Shown here: positions 16,420-24,684 of the stretch, piece after piece
Position numbering within the stretch: the first letter of the stretch is position 1
How the letters are laid out: the number at the start of each line of letters is the position of its first letter
Assembly: GCA_013288625.1 (NCBI GenBank)
Contig: JABDBN010000008.1
Location: forward strand, 1-43,491
Length of the DNA stretch: 43,491 nt
Direction: 5' to 3'
From: Alphaproteobacteria bacterium
GTDB lineage: Bacteria > Pseudomonadota > Alphaproteobacteria > Rickettsiales > Midichloriaceae
Position numbers and translations under genes: made by a program
The notes under the pieces: model-generated
Database searches by the model: none
Told to the model about the DNA's origin: nothing
What the model saw: the letters and a program-made list of their open reading frames with translations, nothing else

Positions 16420-17232
16420 CTATCTTTTTTGAAAATATATACTTCTATATGTAGAATACTCGTCTAAAGAAGTTTTTTCAACATGATCTGTTAACTCTAA
16501 ATAATTATATCGCTTGTCAAGCCCAATAACCCCAGTTCGTGCAATTATAAAATCATTGCTAAATAGCTCTGTGCTATTAAATGGGTCGAGGAAATAATCT
16601 ACGGCCAGCCCCGGCGCATCTCTACAAGAGGAGGGCCCGAGTATAGGAAGCATTAAATAAGGGCCGGTTCCCACGCCATACTTTTTTAACGTCAACCCAA
16701 AGTCAGTCTTTTTAGGGCTAAGCTCTGGATTGGCTTCAGCTGCAACATCTATTAGCCCACCGAATCCCAGTATAGTATTAGTAATAAACCGCCCTAACGT
16801 GTCAGAAACAAGATTTTCATCCAGCTGTAAGATGGCATTAGCAGCAGTCACTGGTTCACCCATATTATGAACAGCACTATGCACACGATCTTTGCCCCAA
16901 TTTGGCGTTAGGTCGCGATAAATAATTGCTACAGGCCTAATGATTAGATGATCCAGCCCTCTATTAAAACTATATACAGCACGGTTAAATGGCTCGATAG
17001 GATCGTTGACTTCCTGTTCAGCTTGATCAGCAGTCGCATCCAAATTGCTAATGTCATAGTCAGCAGTTGGGGCAGAACTCTGAGCAGGTTTTGCAACTTC
17101 TTTTGGGGCAGGATGTAGCGGAGCATTTTCGCCTTCCAGAGCAAGTCCAGTTAGTGGCGCGATGTCCGCCTGAGTTATTTGTGGCAAGCTTAAGACGAAA
17201 GCTATAGTTAAAATGAGTTTTGTACAGTGCAT
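16420..17232 (-). CDS. mlaA: MlaA (VacJ) family outer-membrane lipid-asymmetry protein
   Basis: MlaA removes misplaced phospholipids from the outer leaflet of the outer membrane and hands them to MlaC. Signature segments are clear: DPIEPFNRAVYSFNRGLD, the VHNMGEPVTAANAILQ region and GVGTGPYLMLPILGPSSCRD followed by DYFLDPFN. The N-terminus (MHCTKLILTIAFVLSLPQI) is a signal peptide but lacks a lipobox cysteine at the expected cleavage point (ITQADIAP); the only early Cys is residue 3. E. coli MlaA is a lipoprotein, so this one may be a non-lipidated form. Residues 30-75 are a low-complexity linker. First gene of the mlaA-mlaC operon. Confidence 0.92.
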   Translation of the reverse strand: MHCTKLILTIAFVLSLPQITQADIAPLTGLALEGENAPLHPAPKEVAKPAQSSAPTADYDISNLDATADQAEQEVNDPIEPFNRAVYSFNRGLDHLIIRPVAIIYRDLTPNWGKDRVHSAVHNMGEPVTAANAILQLDENLVSDTLGRFITNTILGFGGLIDVAAEANPELSPKKTDFGLTLKKYGVGTGPYLMLPILGPSSCRDAPGLAVDYFLDPFNSTELFSNDFIIARTGVIGLDKRYNYLELTDHVEKTSLDEYSTYRSIYFQKR

Positions 17233-17274
17233 AAGCGTAATGAATCAAAAAATATATGGGACCATAACTATATT

Positions 17275-17304
17275 AATATACTGAAATATAATAATTAGTT
17301 ACAA
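17275..17304 (-). promoter_or_regulatory. mlaA: Probable sigma-70 promoter of mlaA-mlaC
   Basis: Read on the minus strand, TTGTAA (17299-17304) and TATATT (17275-17280) are separated by 18 bases, some 40 bases before the mlaA start in an AT-rich gap. Both boxes are near consensus, but background AT-richness makes chance matches common. Confidence 0.4.
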
Positions 17305-17315
17305 AAAAATAGCTA

Positions 17316-18380
17316 TCAACGCGAACAAATAATACACTTACCTTTGCTCAAGTCGAAGAACTCAATATTCTCTTCGCTGATTATCTTCCATCCGAGCTGC
17401 TTTAGATGATCGTTGATTACAGTGGGAGAATGCAAAAACTCTTCGGTTAACGCTTTGAAAGTACAGTTTTCAGTTCCCTCATTAGTTTTAAAAAGCAATC
17501 CAAGAACGGCGTTGGCTGCGCAAACATTTGTGGTTTGTTCTAAAAACTTCCCAGAGTCGTAGAAATTCGATAGCGTATCGCTTCCCACCACCAAGTCAAA
17601 ATTCTTACCGGCACTCGAGGAGAAAAAGTCTTCAATGCTAATATTGAGAACTTGGTTGTACGTTGGCATATTATCGTTTTTTAAAGTCACAGCAATCTCT
17701 GACATTTTAGGGGAAAGCTCCACACCGGTAACATGGCCAGCAACTTTAAATTCCTTTAGAGTTTTGCCAATTATTCCCGTGCCGCATCCTAAGTCAAGCA
17801 ACCGATTTCCAAAAGGTTTACCAACCTCGTTGAGATGAGCATTAAGCGCATTGCAGAGCTTGTATTGCGGTGACAATTGCGGCTCTTTTAGGTAAATATC
17901 ATTATACTTTTTCGCAAGTGTGTCGTAGTTGTGTTTTATGATTGTGAGTGGAACCTCATGAATATCTGCTACTTCCCCCTTAGCCGCTTTTAGCGAATAA
18001 TTAGCCTCTTGTATATAAGTTGTATTACCCGAAGCTATGTACTTTTCAATTGCTGATGTGGCTTTCACAAAATCTCCACCTTCAAAATAGAGTCTGCCAC
18101 TAAAGTAATTAACCTCTGGCCGGTCATGCCAAAAGACGGAGTAAAACCAAAACCTGAATCTGGCATCCGACAAATTGCCTTGATTATAGTGATAAACAGC
18201 CAACTCATAATTTGTATTATTTAAATCATTGAGCTTAAATCTCACATCTTTATAAAAAGCCTGCGCATGCAACCTGCATTTATCGTATAGCTCTTTATAA
18301 TTTAGACCGACTATAAAGTCTTTCGCCTTATAGATCTTTTGGGAAATTCCCTTTGTAGTTGAAGTTTTTTCTTTTGCCAT
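17316..18380 (-). CDS. TPR-like / class I SAM methyltransferase
   Basis: The first ~150 residues look like tetratricopeptide-type helical pairs (for example YELAVYHYNQGNLSDARFRF and NYFSGRLYFEGGDFVKATSA). The second half is a Rossmann methyltransferase with motif I LLDLGCGTGIIG at 194-205, an acidic end of strand two (VTGVELSPKM) and DLVVGSDTLS as motif IV. The substrate is unknown. The N-terminal helices suggest a protein or membrane partner. The start lies two bases from the end of the SPFH gene, so it is the third gene of an nfeD-SPFH-methyltransferase operon. Methylation of a membrane-associated target is a guess from context only. Confidence 0.8.
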   Translation of the reverse strand: MAKEKTSTTKGISQKIYKAKDFIVGLNYKELYDKCRLHAQAFYKDVRFKLNDLNNTNYELAVYHYNQGNLSDARFRFWFYSVFWHDRPEVNYFSGRLYFEGGDFVKATSAIEKYIASGNTTYIQEANYSLKAAKGEVADIHEVPLTIIKHNYDTLAKKYNDIYLKEPQLSPQYKLCNALNAHLNEVGKPFGNRLLDLGCGTGIIGKTLKEFKVAGHVTGVELSPKMSEIAVTLKNDNMPTYNQVLNISIEDFFSSSAGKNFDLVVGSDTLSNFYDSGKFLEQTTNVCAANAVLGLLFKTNEGTENCTFKALTEEFLHSPTVINDHLKQLGWKIISEENIEFFDLSKGKCIICSR

Positions 18381-18382
18381 AC

Positions 18383-19309
18383 CTAGCTTTCTATATTATG
18401 TTTTTTAATATTATCAAAAATGGTTAGTGCCTGTGCGACCATGCTTCCTGCATCATTCGCATTAGCAGGGATAATCAAAGTATTATTCTTGCGTGCTATT
18501 TCCTTAAAGGCTTCAACATATTTTTCCGCGATGCGAAGCGCAACAGCGTCCTTGCCACCATTTTGAGTAATGCTTGCGGAGATAAAATTAATTCCCTGAG
18601 CAGTTGCTTCAGCAACTGTACGAATCGCTTCCCCTTGCCCTTTAGCGCGATTGATCTGATCTGTCATCGCTCCTTCTGAGGTAAGGATAACCTGACGTTT
18701 TTCAGCCTCAGCAATGTTTATCATAGCCTGCTGCTTACCCTCTGACTCTAAAATCGAGGCACGTTTTTGTCTTTCTGCTGCCATTTGCAGTTCCATTGCT
18801 TTCAGAACAGTTGCCGGCGGTTTTATGTCTCTGATTTCATAACGCATGCACTGGATACCCCAGGTAGCAGCTGCCTCATTTATCGTATGAACTATCTGTG
18901 CGTTAAGCGTTTCACGCTCTTCAAAGGTTTTGTCTAGAGGAATCTTCCCGATGGCTGAACGCATGGAAGTTTGAGCAAGTTGAGTCACGGCATAATAAGG
19001 ATTTTCAACACCATAAGAAGCGTCAACAGGATTAATAATCCTGACATATAATACTCCATCGATGTGCAAGGTTACATTATCTTTTGTTATAGCCGCCTGC
19101 TCCTGAACATCAATAGCTCGTTCTTTGAGGGTATGCTTATAAGCAACTCTCTCCATGAAAGGAATAATGATATGCATGCCTGCAGCCAGTGAATTGGCGT
19201 ATTTGCCTAAGCGCTCGGTAACCCATACTTGCTGTTGGGGAACGATCTTTATCCCCATTATTACTAACATGGCGATTACTACAACTGGGATAAATAAAAC
19301 TGCATCCAT
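18383..19309 (-). CDS. SPFH/stomatin-family membrane protein (QmcA-like)
   Basis: A 308-residue protein with one N-terminal membrane anchor (VLFIPVVVIAMLVIMGI), then the SPFH/band-7 domain: QQQVWVTERLGKYANSL, KERAIDVQEQAAITKDNV, the NPVDASYGVENPYYAVTQLA segment and GIQCMRYEIRDIKPP. A Glu/Ala-rich coiled coil (AERQKRASILESEGKQQAM) follows, and the C-terminal region is that of stomatin-like proteins. Such proteins form membrane microdomains or cages around proteases such as FtsH. An AGGA about ten bases upstream supports the start. It is 18 bases downstream of nfeD, the usual partner. Confidence 0.92.
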   Translation of the reverse strand: MDAVLFIPVVVIAMLVIMGIKIVPQQQVWVTERLGKYANSLAAGMHIIIPFMERVAYKHTLKERAIDVQEQAAITKDNVTLHIDGVLYVRIINPVDASYGVENPYYAVTQLAQTSMRSAIGKIPLDKTFEERETLNAQIVHTINEAAATWGIQCMRYEIRDIKPPATVLKAMELQMAAERQKRASILESEGKQQAMINIAEAEKRQVILTSEGAMTDQINRAKGQGEAIRTVAEATAQGINFISASITQNGGKDAVALRIAEKYVEAFKEIARKNNTLIIPANANDAGSMVAQALTIFDNIKKHNIES

Positions 19310-19327
19310 ATTTTTCGGTTCCTAAAA

Positions 19328-19804
19328 TTACTTCTTTGATTTAACAATAAAGATATTTTCTTTAACTTCAACTATATAGACTTCTCCACCTGAGGGAATC
19401 TTTTCTGCAGGGTCAGTGCTATCGAGCAGCGCTTTCACAATCGTGCCTGACCACCAAATTTGCCCCATCTTGCCTGGCATAAGATCATTTTCATATACAG
19501 TGGCAGTTTGACCTATTATATTTGAATAATTGTTAGTGTTCTTGTGCTTTTGCAAAGCCCGTTTTAGAGGATGCCATAAAATACCCATCCATGCCGGCAC
19601 AGCTGCCAAGAATACAATGATTTGATACGTGAACATATCATTTATGTTCACCCAGATGTAAATGGCAAGAGCAGTTGTAAGTGCAGCAAGACCTGCGATA
19701 AACAACACTATTGGGAACCCCATAATCATTTCCAAAAACATTAGAGTTACCCCTACTGCTATCCACATCCATACTGAGTAGTAACTTGTTAACATCTGAT
19801 CCAT
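19328..19804 (-). CDS. NfeD-like membrane protein (YbbK type)
   Basis: A short-form NfeD: residues 10-75 contain three hydrophobic segments (VWMWIAVGVTLMFLEMIM, VLFIAGLAALTTALAIYI and YQIIVFLAAVPAWMGI). They are followed by a C-terminal OB-fold domain (IGQTATVYENDLMPGKMGQI ... GEVYIVEVKENIFIVKS). NfeD proteins pair with SPFH proteins encoded next to them and help organise their oligomers. GGAGAG seven bases before the ATG is a strong ribosome binding site. First gene of the operon and divergent from the Xre antitoxin gene. Confidence 0.9.
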   Translation of the reverse strand: MDQMLTSYYSVWMWIAVGVTLMFLEMIMGFPIVLFIAGLAALTTALAIYIWVNINDMFTYQIIVFLAAVPAWMGILWHPLKRALQKHKNTNNYSNIIGQTATVYENDLMPGKMGQIWWSGTIVKALLDSTDPAEKIPSGGEVYIVEVKENIFIVKSKK

Positions 19805-19884
19805 CTAAAACTCTCCATTGCTAAATCTGATTATCAGGATTGCAACAAAACTCTAAAAGCGCAAGGACAAACATATTACTCCCT

Positions 19885-19927
19885 CTGCATAGCTGCAGCA
19901 ATTCTTGACAATGCTGCATATTTGCAG
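19885..19927. promoter_or_regulatory. Inverted-repeat operator of the Xre/RES operon
   Basis: Two 16-base arms, CTGCATAGCTGCAGCA (19885-19900) and TGCTGCATATTTGCAG (19912-19927), are inverted relative to each other with 12 of 16 matches and a perfect inner TGCAGCA/TGCTGCA pair. The 11-base centre holds the -35 box of the antitoxin promoter. This placement is what autorepression by an Xre-type antitoxin would need. Confidence 0.6.
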
Positions 19928-19933
19928 TACACT
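19905..19933 (+). promoter_or_regulatory. Promoter of the Xre/RES operon
   Basis: A perfect TTGACA at 19905-19910 is followed after 17 bases by TACACT at 19928-19933, about 28 bases before the antitoxin ATG. The -35 sits between the two arms of the inverted repeat and the spacer is covered by its right arm. Confidence 0.6.
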
Positions 19934-19961
19934 ATAATTAGTGGGAAAATAGGCAGTGACT

Positions 19962-20360
19962 ATGAAGAAAAGCAGCATACATAAGCGTTCTAAAGCCACA
20001 AATACAGCAGTTGCGTTAAAAGCATTTTTCAGAATTTGCGCGCTTTGGCATTTAAACAACTCTGAGCAGATTACCTTATTGGGGAGTCCGGCAGAAAGAA
20101 CCTTTTATGACTGGAAAGAGAAGAAAGATGGCAAACTAAGCCGCGATGTTTTAGAACGGATATCGTATATATTAGGAATCTTCAAAGCTTTGCAAATCCT
20201 CTTTCCAGATAACAGTTTAGCAGATACCTGGATCAAAAAACCTAACCATGCAACTATCTTTAATGGGATCAGCGCGCTGGATAGAATGTTATTGGGAAAT
20301 GTTTCTGATTTATTGATTGTCAGACAATATTTGGATGCACAGCGCGGTGGCTGGGCATAA
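19962..20360 (+). CDS. Xre/MbcA/ParS-type antitoxin of a RES toxin
   Basis: The N-terminal half is a basic helical DNA-binding region (residues to about 75), with TFYDWKEKKDGKLSRDVLER as the helix-turn-helix part. The C-terminal half is the toxin-binding antitoxin domain, recognised by ALDRMLLGNVSDLLIVRQYL followed by DAQRGGWA. The ATG at 19962 is preferred: AGG lies eight bases before it, whereas the in-frame GTG at 19956 would overlap that site. The product would neutralise the RES toxin and repress the operon through the inverted repeat just upstream. Stop and toxin start are one base apart. Confidence 0.9.
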   Translation: MKKSSIHKRSKATNTAVALKAFFRICALWHLNNSEQITLLGSPAERTFYDWKEKKDGKLSRDVLERISYILGIFKALQILFPDNSLADTWIKKPNHATIFNGISALDRMLLGNVSDLLIVRQYLDAQRGGWA

Positions 20361-20361
20361 C

Positions 20362-21042
20362 ATGAGCGCACCATTCAGGCTATTTAAAAAAGAAAAAATC
20401 TGGAGAATCATTCCCTCGAGATTTCCACCAATTGACCTCTTTGAACGAGTAGCAGACAGTTCGGAATGGGATGCATTACATGAGCTCGAGTCAATGACTA
20501 ATGCAAGACTGCGCGATGAACGAAGGATACTTTCACTAGTACCAGATGAAGACCGCGTATATGGCGCAGGCGCAGGTTATGTAATGGCGGCGTTCGCCTA
20601 TTTAAATCCGGAAGGTAGCAGATTTTCAGACGGCAGTTATGGAGTTTATTACGCCGGCGATTCACTAGATTGCGCCATTGCCGAAACCAAATATCATCAT
20701 AGACGGTTTCTTTCTTATACTAACACTCCCGCAACAGAAACTCAAATGAGGGTGTTGGTAGCAGAGCTGAATGGCAAATTGCATGATATACATGTAAATA
20801 AAAAAAATCATAAGAAGCTTTATAGTAGCGATATTTACAGTGCGTCACAGGCTTTTGCACGCAAGCTTAAGGGCAGTGGCAGTAACGGGATTTATTATGC
20901 AAGCGTAAGGAGCCAGGAGGGGAGTTGCTTCGCCATCTTTAAACCGAAATTAATTTCGCATTGCCGACAGGAAAGACACTTGCGCTATGTATGGGATGGA
21001 AAAAATATCAAAGATGTATTGGAAATTAGAAAGGTGGTTTGA
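20362..21042 (+). CDS. RES-domain toxin (NAD-consuming)
   Basis: RES toxins deplete cellular NAD+, halting growth. The name-giving residues are visible: the Arg in GSRFSDGSYGVYYAG, the Glu in CAIAETKYHHRRFL and the Ser in NGIYYASVRSQEGSCFAIF. From the ATG at 20362 the protein has 226 residues, a usual size, and that ATG lies one base after the antitoxin stop. An in-frame ATG at 20317 would give 15 extra residues inside the antitoxin gene and is less likely. The reading frame is intact, so the toxin is probably functional and held by the upstream antitoxin. Confidence 0.92.
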   Translation: MSAPFRLFKKEKIWRIIPSRFPPIDLFERVADSSEWDALHELESMTNARLRDERRILSLVPDEDRVYGAGAGYVMAAFAYLNPEGSRFSDGSYGVYYAGDSLDCAIAETKYHHRRFLSYTNTPATETQMRVLVAELNGKLHDIHVNKKNHKKLYSSDIYSASQAFARKLKGSGSNGIYYASVRSQEGSCFAIFKPKLISHCRQERHLRYVWDGKNIKDVLEIRKVV

Positions 21043-21078
21043 TAGGATTGCATACCTAACAATATTTAAGAGGGAAAC

Positions 21079-21486
21079 ATGCTGGACCATACTTCTTTTG
21101 CGGTAAAAGACTATAAGCAAAGCCTAAGGTTTTATGATGAAACCCTTGGAATGTTGGGGTATGAAAGAGCAGTTACACTCGATTACCCGGAATATAATGT
21201 CTATGCCGCAGGATACGGAAATGGTATAAGGCCTTCTTTTTGGATTAGCGCAGGAGGCAAAGACGGGGAACAAGTTGGCAATGCCAAGGGTGTTCATGTC
21301 GCCTTTGTAGCACCCTCAGTTGAGGCTGTTTTAGCCTGGTACCATAAGTGCCTTGAATTAGGCGGCAGAGATAATGGTGCTCCAGGCCCCAGAACTGAGT
21401 ATCATGAAGGCTACTTCGGCGCCTTTATTATAGATCCTAATGGTTGGCGCATCGAGGCCTGTTTGCACACCTACAAACCCATTTAA
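21079..21486 (+). CDS. VOC-superfamily (glyoxalase/bleomycin resistance) protein
   Basis: A 135-residue protein with the paired beta-alpha-beta-beta-beta units of the vicinal oxygen chelate fold. Probable metal ligands are His4 (MLDHTSFAV), the His in GVHVAFVAPSVEAV and the Glu in GWRIEACLH. Family members act in glyoxal detoxification, ring cleavage or antibiotic binding; the actual role cannot be chosen here. GAGGG five bases before the ATG is a strong site. It lies 36 bases after the RES toxin gene and could be co-transcribed, and its last four bases overlap the end of the opposite-strand membrane protein gene. Confidence 0.88.
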   Translation: MLDHTSFAVKDYKQSLRFYDETLGMLGYERAVTLDYPEYNVYAAGYGNGIRPSFWISAGGKDGEQVGNAKGVHVAFVAPSVEAVLAWYHKCLELGGRDNGAPGPRTEYHEGYFGAFIIDPNGWRIEACLHTYKPI

Positions 21487-22025
21487 TTTCTACAGCATAC
21501 GCTAGTTGGTGATCTCACCCCTTCTACAGGTGACATAAATTGGTCAGCTGCGCACTTTATTGCGTTTTCTATCGGGCACATCACAAACTTACATACCGCA
21601 GGCATAATTGCCACAGAAGTTATGAATACTCCTAAATTATTACTGCCAGTGACCCACCCAATAGCGTTACTGGGATATGGATGTGCCCAGCAACAGAAAA
21701 TTCCATTCAAAGCCCCGGTCAGAAAAGCAACCCAAGGATACTTTTCAATAGCTTGCTGCGCTGGACAAGAAGGGTCTCCTTGCAATAGCCCACCAAGAGT
21801 TCCAACTACCGCTCTCTTCGACCAGGTATAACCAGGAAACACTGCTTTCCCAGCTTCGTGAATGGCAGAGCAAGTAGCAGCAAACATAAAATAGTACGCC
21901 AAGGTTTTCGCGGTTTGATTGTCCTGGCCGGGATTAAGTGAATCAACGACATCGTAGGTAAAATATTTAGCAAATCTCTGCGCACGCCCGTGCAGCTCCG
22001 AGACAGTATCTGATAACATTCTCAT
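21483..22025 (-). CDS. Cysteine-rich membrane protein, function unknown
   Basis: Not recognised. From the ATG at 22025 (MRMLSDTVSELHGRAQRF), chosen because GGTGG lies about five bases upstream, the product is 180 residues. It has an amphipathic N-terminal part, then three or four moderately hydrophobic segments rich in Gly/Ala and small residues (YYFMFAATCSAIHEAGKAVF, WVAFLTGALNGIFCCWAHPY, LGVFITSVAIMPAVCKFVMC) and nine or so cysteines, ending in SVCCRN. The three-segment arrangement with Pro/Gly loops resembles small carrier-like membrane proteins, but no signature is present. The upstream gap contains a 7-bp inverted repeat (ACTAAAG/CTTTAGT, 22075-22112) of unknown meaning. Confidence 0.55.
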   Translation of the reverse strand: MRMLSDTVSELHGRAQRFAKYFTYDVVDSLNPGQDNQTAKTLAYYFMFAATCSAIHEAGKAVFPGYTWSKRAVVGTLGGLLQGDPSCPAQQAIEKYPWVAFLTGALNGIFCCWAHPYPSNAIGWVTGSNNLGVFITSVAIMPAVCKFVMCPIENAIKCAADQFMSPVEGVRSPTSVCCRN

Positions 22026-22164
22026 ATAACCACCTGATAAAATAATTTTTACTTCTGTAAAATACAAAAACTTAACTAAAGACTCGCATAAATGCTTAAA
22101 CTATGCTTTAGTCAAGAAATTCCATTTGCTCTTATACCTGAAGAATTCAAAATATGCAATTAAC

Positions 22165-24591
22165 TTAATACAGGCTTTCGGTTTCCACATGAACTTCAGC
22201 AGGCTCTGTGATAATCGTAGCTTCTTCGCCTGGAGGAAGCTCTGAAGGAGTGTTTTCTCTCGTTTCTAAAGAACGGGTCTGCCCAGGTTTCAGCACTTCA
22301 TAGATGGTGTTGCGCGAGAAGGTTCCTGCCCGGCCGCCAGTTTCAGGGTCGATACCAATAACCTGCAATCCATCTGGAATAGGAAAAGGCTTATCTGGGA
22401 AATTCTCAAGTGCCTGCTTCATAAAACCGATAAACAGAGGCAATGCAACTGAAGCCCCCTGCTCTCTAGCGCCCAAAGTTTTTGGTGAATCAAAGCCAAC
22501 GAATACCCCAACAACCAGATCAGGAGAGAAACCAATAAACCAGGTATCCTTGCTTTCGTTTGAAGTCCCGGTCTTACCGGCCAGGTGCTTGCCCAATTGT
22601 TTAGCTCGAGCAGCAGTTCCTCGCTGCACAACTCCTTCAAGCATGGAAACCATTTGGAAATTAGTATCAGGCTCTACTAGATAGTTAGCTTTGAAGCTAA
22701 CTTTTGGTAACTCAGGATCTGCTGCCTGCTCATCGGCTGACAAGCAGTTATCGCATTTTGTCTGATCTGTAAAGTAAACAAGTTTCCCTTTCCGATCAAA
22801 TACCCTGTCAATGAGCTGAGGTTTGATTTCCATTCCGTTGCTAGCAAAGGTTGTATATGCCGCAGTCAAATCAAGTAAGGTGGTTTCATAAGCACCAAGA
22901 GCCATAGAATACATTAGAGGTGGATCTTTATAGACATGAAGTCTAGTCGCCGTTTCGGCCACCTGACGCACCCCAAGCGCAGCAACTATATGTACTGTCG
23001 CCAGGTTACGCGACTTCTCTAAAGCTTTCCGCATAGTGATCGGCCCTAAGTATTTACCCTCATAGTTTCTTGGAGACCACAGTGGCATACCCGGCCCTTG
23101 TGAAAGAGAAATCGGTTCATCTCTTACAATTGAATTAGGGGCAAATCCATTTTCCAATGCGGTTAGGTAGACAATAGGCTTAAAGGCTGAACCTGGCTGG
23201 CGCAACGCCTGAATGGCCCGGTTATATTTACTATCCTTGAAGCTGTAGCCTCCTGCCAATGCCAGAACTTTACCGGTTTTGGGTTGCATAACCACTAACG
23301 CCCCATTAACTGAAGGGATTTGCTCTAAACTATATGACTTAGAGTCAGCATCATAATCCACAAGCACGATATCCCCAGCTTTCAACGCAGGTTTACGCGC
23401 CCATTGCATTTTTGCTGAAGTGATCACGGCTTTGCTTTCATCTGGCAGACCGATATTAACTCCATCTTTAGCTGATCCCAAAACGATGGCAGGCTGCCAA
23501 ACGCCTGCTCCTCCAGGCTTTTCATAATCTTTGATCAGCTGTTTCCACTCATCATCTTTAAAATTTATATGCGCAACCACACCATGCCAACCGTGACGCC
23601 TGTCATAATCTATCAAACCTTGCCGCAAGGCTTTATCAGCCATCTTCTGCAAGTCGGCGTTGAGATTGGTATGCACGGTAAAGCCATCCTGGTAAACATG
23701 GTCAAACCCATATTTGTCAATAAGCTCAAGTCGCACGCTCTCATTATAGTAGCCATTATCCTGAATAGCCTGGTCAAAGCGCGGGTTTAACCTTATAGGT
23801 CTGATCACTGATTTCTGTGCCTGATCTCTGGTAATAAATTTCTCTTCTTGCATGCGGTCGATCACCCAATCTCTGCGTGCTTTAGCGCGTTCCGGATGGC
23901 GGGTTGGATCAAGCATAGAAGGAGCTTTAGGCATCGCTGCTAAAAGCGCCGCCTCATCAATAGTCAGATCTTTCATATCTTTATTAAAATAGCTTAAGGC
24001 AGCCTGGGCAACACCATAAGCCCCATTACCCAAATATATTTGATTGAGATATAGTTCAAGTATCCTATCCTTAGAGTAAACATGGTTAATCCGATACGCT
24101 AAAATAGCTTCCTTAATTTTTCTCGATATTGACCGCTCATTATTAAGCAAGAAGTTCTTTACGACTTGCTGAGTTATAGTTGAGCCCCCGACAGGGTTTC
24201 GATCAGAACCCAAATTGGCAATATTCTGAAGTGCCGCTCTTATAATACTAAATACGTCAATTCCTGGGTGGTTGTAGTAATTATGATCTTCGGCAGCAAT
24301 AAAGGCACTTTTAACCAGCGCAGGTATTTCATCAATCGTTTTATAGATCCGATGCTCAATCGCCAACTCAGACATCAAGTTTCCATCGGCAGTATAAAGC
24401 CTTGAGATTGTAGGTGGATCATACTCAACCAACTGATGATAATCGGGCAGATCTTTACTAAAATAAATAAAGACCGGAAGAATAAATAAGCCGGCAAGTA
24501 TAATGCCTGCACAGGCAATTGAGCACCAAAAGGCCGCACCTTTTAGTACTTTTTCCAGAATCTCATACCAAAATTTTCTGTTGTTCTGCAT
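22165..24591 (-). CDS. mrcA: Penicillin-binding protein 1A (bifunctional glycosyltransferase/transpeptidase)
   Basis: A class A PBP that polymerises and cross-links peptidoglycan. One membrane anchor (residues ~17-40) precedes the GT51 domain, with the catalytic Glu in AAEDHNYYNHPGIDVFS and the GGSTITQQVVKNFLL motif. An OB-like insert follows, then the transpeptidase with SxxK in QPGSAFKPIVY (residue ~465), SxN in SRNLATVHI and KTGTSNES (residue ~675). The tail is acidic (Glu-rich). The ATG at 24591 is used rather than the TTG one codon earlier; 808 residues is normal for alphaproteobacterial PBP1A. It is transcribed singly, 90 bases after the GST-like gene. Confidence 0.96.
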   Translation of the reverse strand: MQNNRKFWYEILEKVLKGAAFWCSIACAGIILAGLFILPVFIYFSKDLPDYHQLVEYDPPTISRLYTADGNLMSELAIEHRIYKTIDEIPALVKSAFIAAEDHNYYNHPGIDVFSIIRAALQNIANLGSDRNPVGGSTITQQVVKNFLLNNERSISRKIKEAILAYRINHVYSKDRILELYLNQIYLGNGAYGVAQAALSYFNKDMKDLTIDEAALLAAMPKAPSMLDPTRHPERAKARRDWVIDRMQEEKFITRDQAQKSVIRPIRLNPRFDQAIQDNGYYNESVRLELIDKYGFDHVYQDGFTVHTNLNADLQKMADKALRQGLIDYDRRHGWHGVVAHINFKDDEWKQLIKDYEKPGGAGVWQPAIVLGSAKDGVNIGLPDESKAVITSAKMQWARKPALKAGDIVLVDYDADSKSYSLEQIPSVNGALVVMQPKTGKVLALAGGYSFKDSKYNRAIQALRQPGSAFKPIVYLTALENGFAPNSIVRDEPISLSQGPGMPLWSPRNYEGKYLGPITMRKALEKSRNLATVHIVAALGVRQVAETATRLHVYKDPPLMYSMALGAYETTLLDLTAAYTTFASNGMEIKPQLIDRVFDRKGKLVYFTDQTKCDNCLSADEQAADPELPKVSFKANYLVEPDTNFQMVSMLEGVVQRGTAARAKQLGKHLAGKTGTSNESKDTWFIGFSPDLVVGVFVGFDSPKTLGAREQGASVALPLFIGFMKQALENFPDKPFPIPDGLQVIGIDPETGGRAGTFSRNTIYEVLKPGQTRSLETRENTPSELPPGEEATIITEPAEVHVETESLY

Positions 24592-24684
24592 CAAATCTAA
24601 TCTAATCTCTTATATGCTGTATACCACATATTAGCTGAATCTAGAATAAAATTTTTACATTCGCCAGGCAAAACTTCGTATTTA

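Noticed and set aside
20317..20361. Longer RES toxin start at 20317
   Set aside because: Would lie inside the antitoxin's conserved C-terminus, and the ATG at 20362 abuts the antitoxin stop as expected for coupling.
22075..22112. ACTAAAG/CTTTAGT inverted repeat upstream of the orphan membrane protein
   Set aside because: Seven base pairs with 24 bases between them is within chance expectation for AT-rich DNA; mentioned in the gene entry only.
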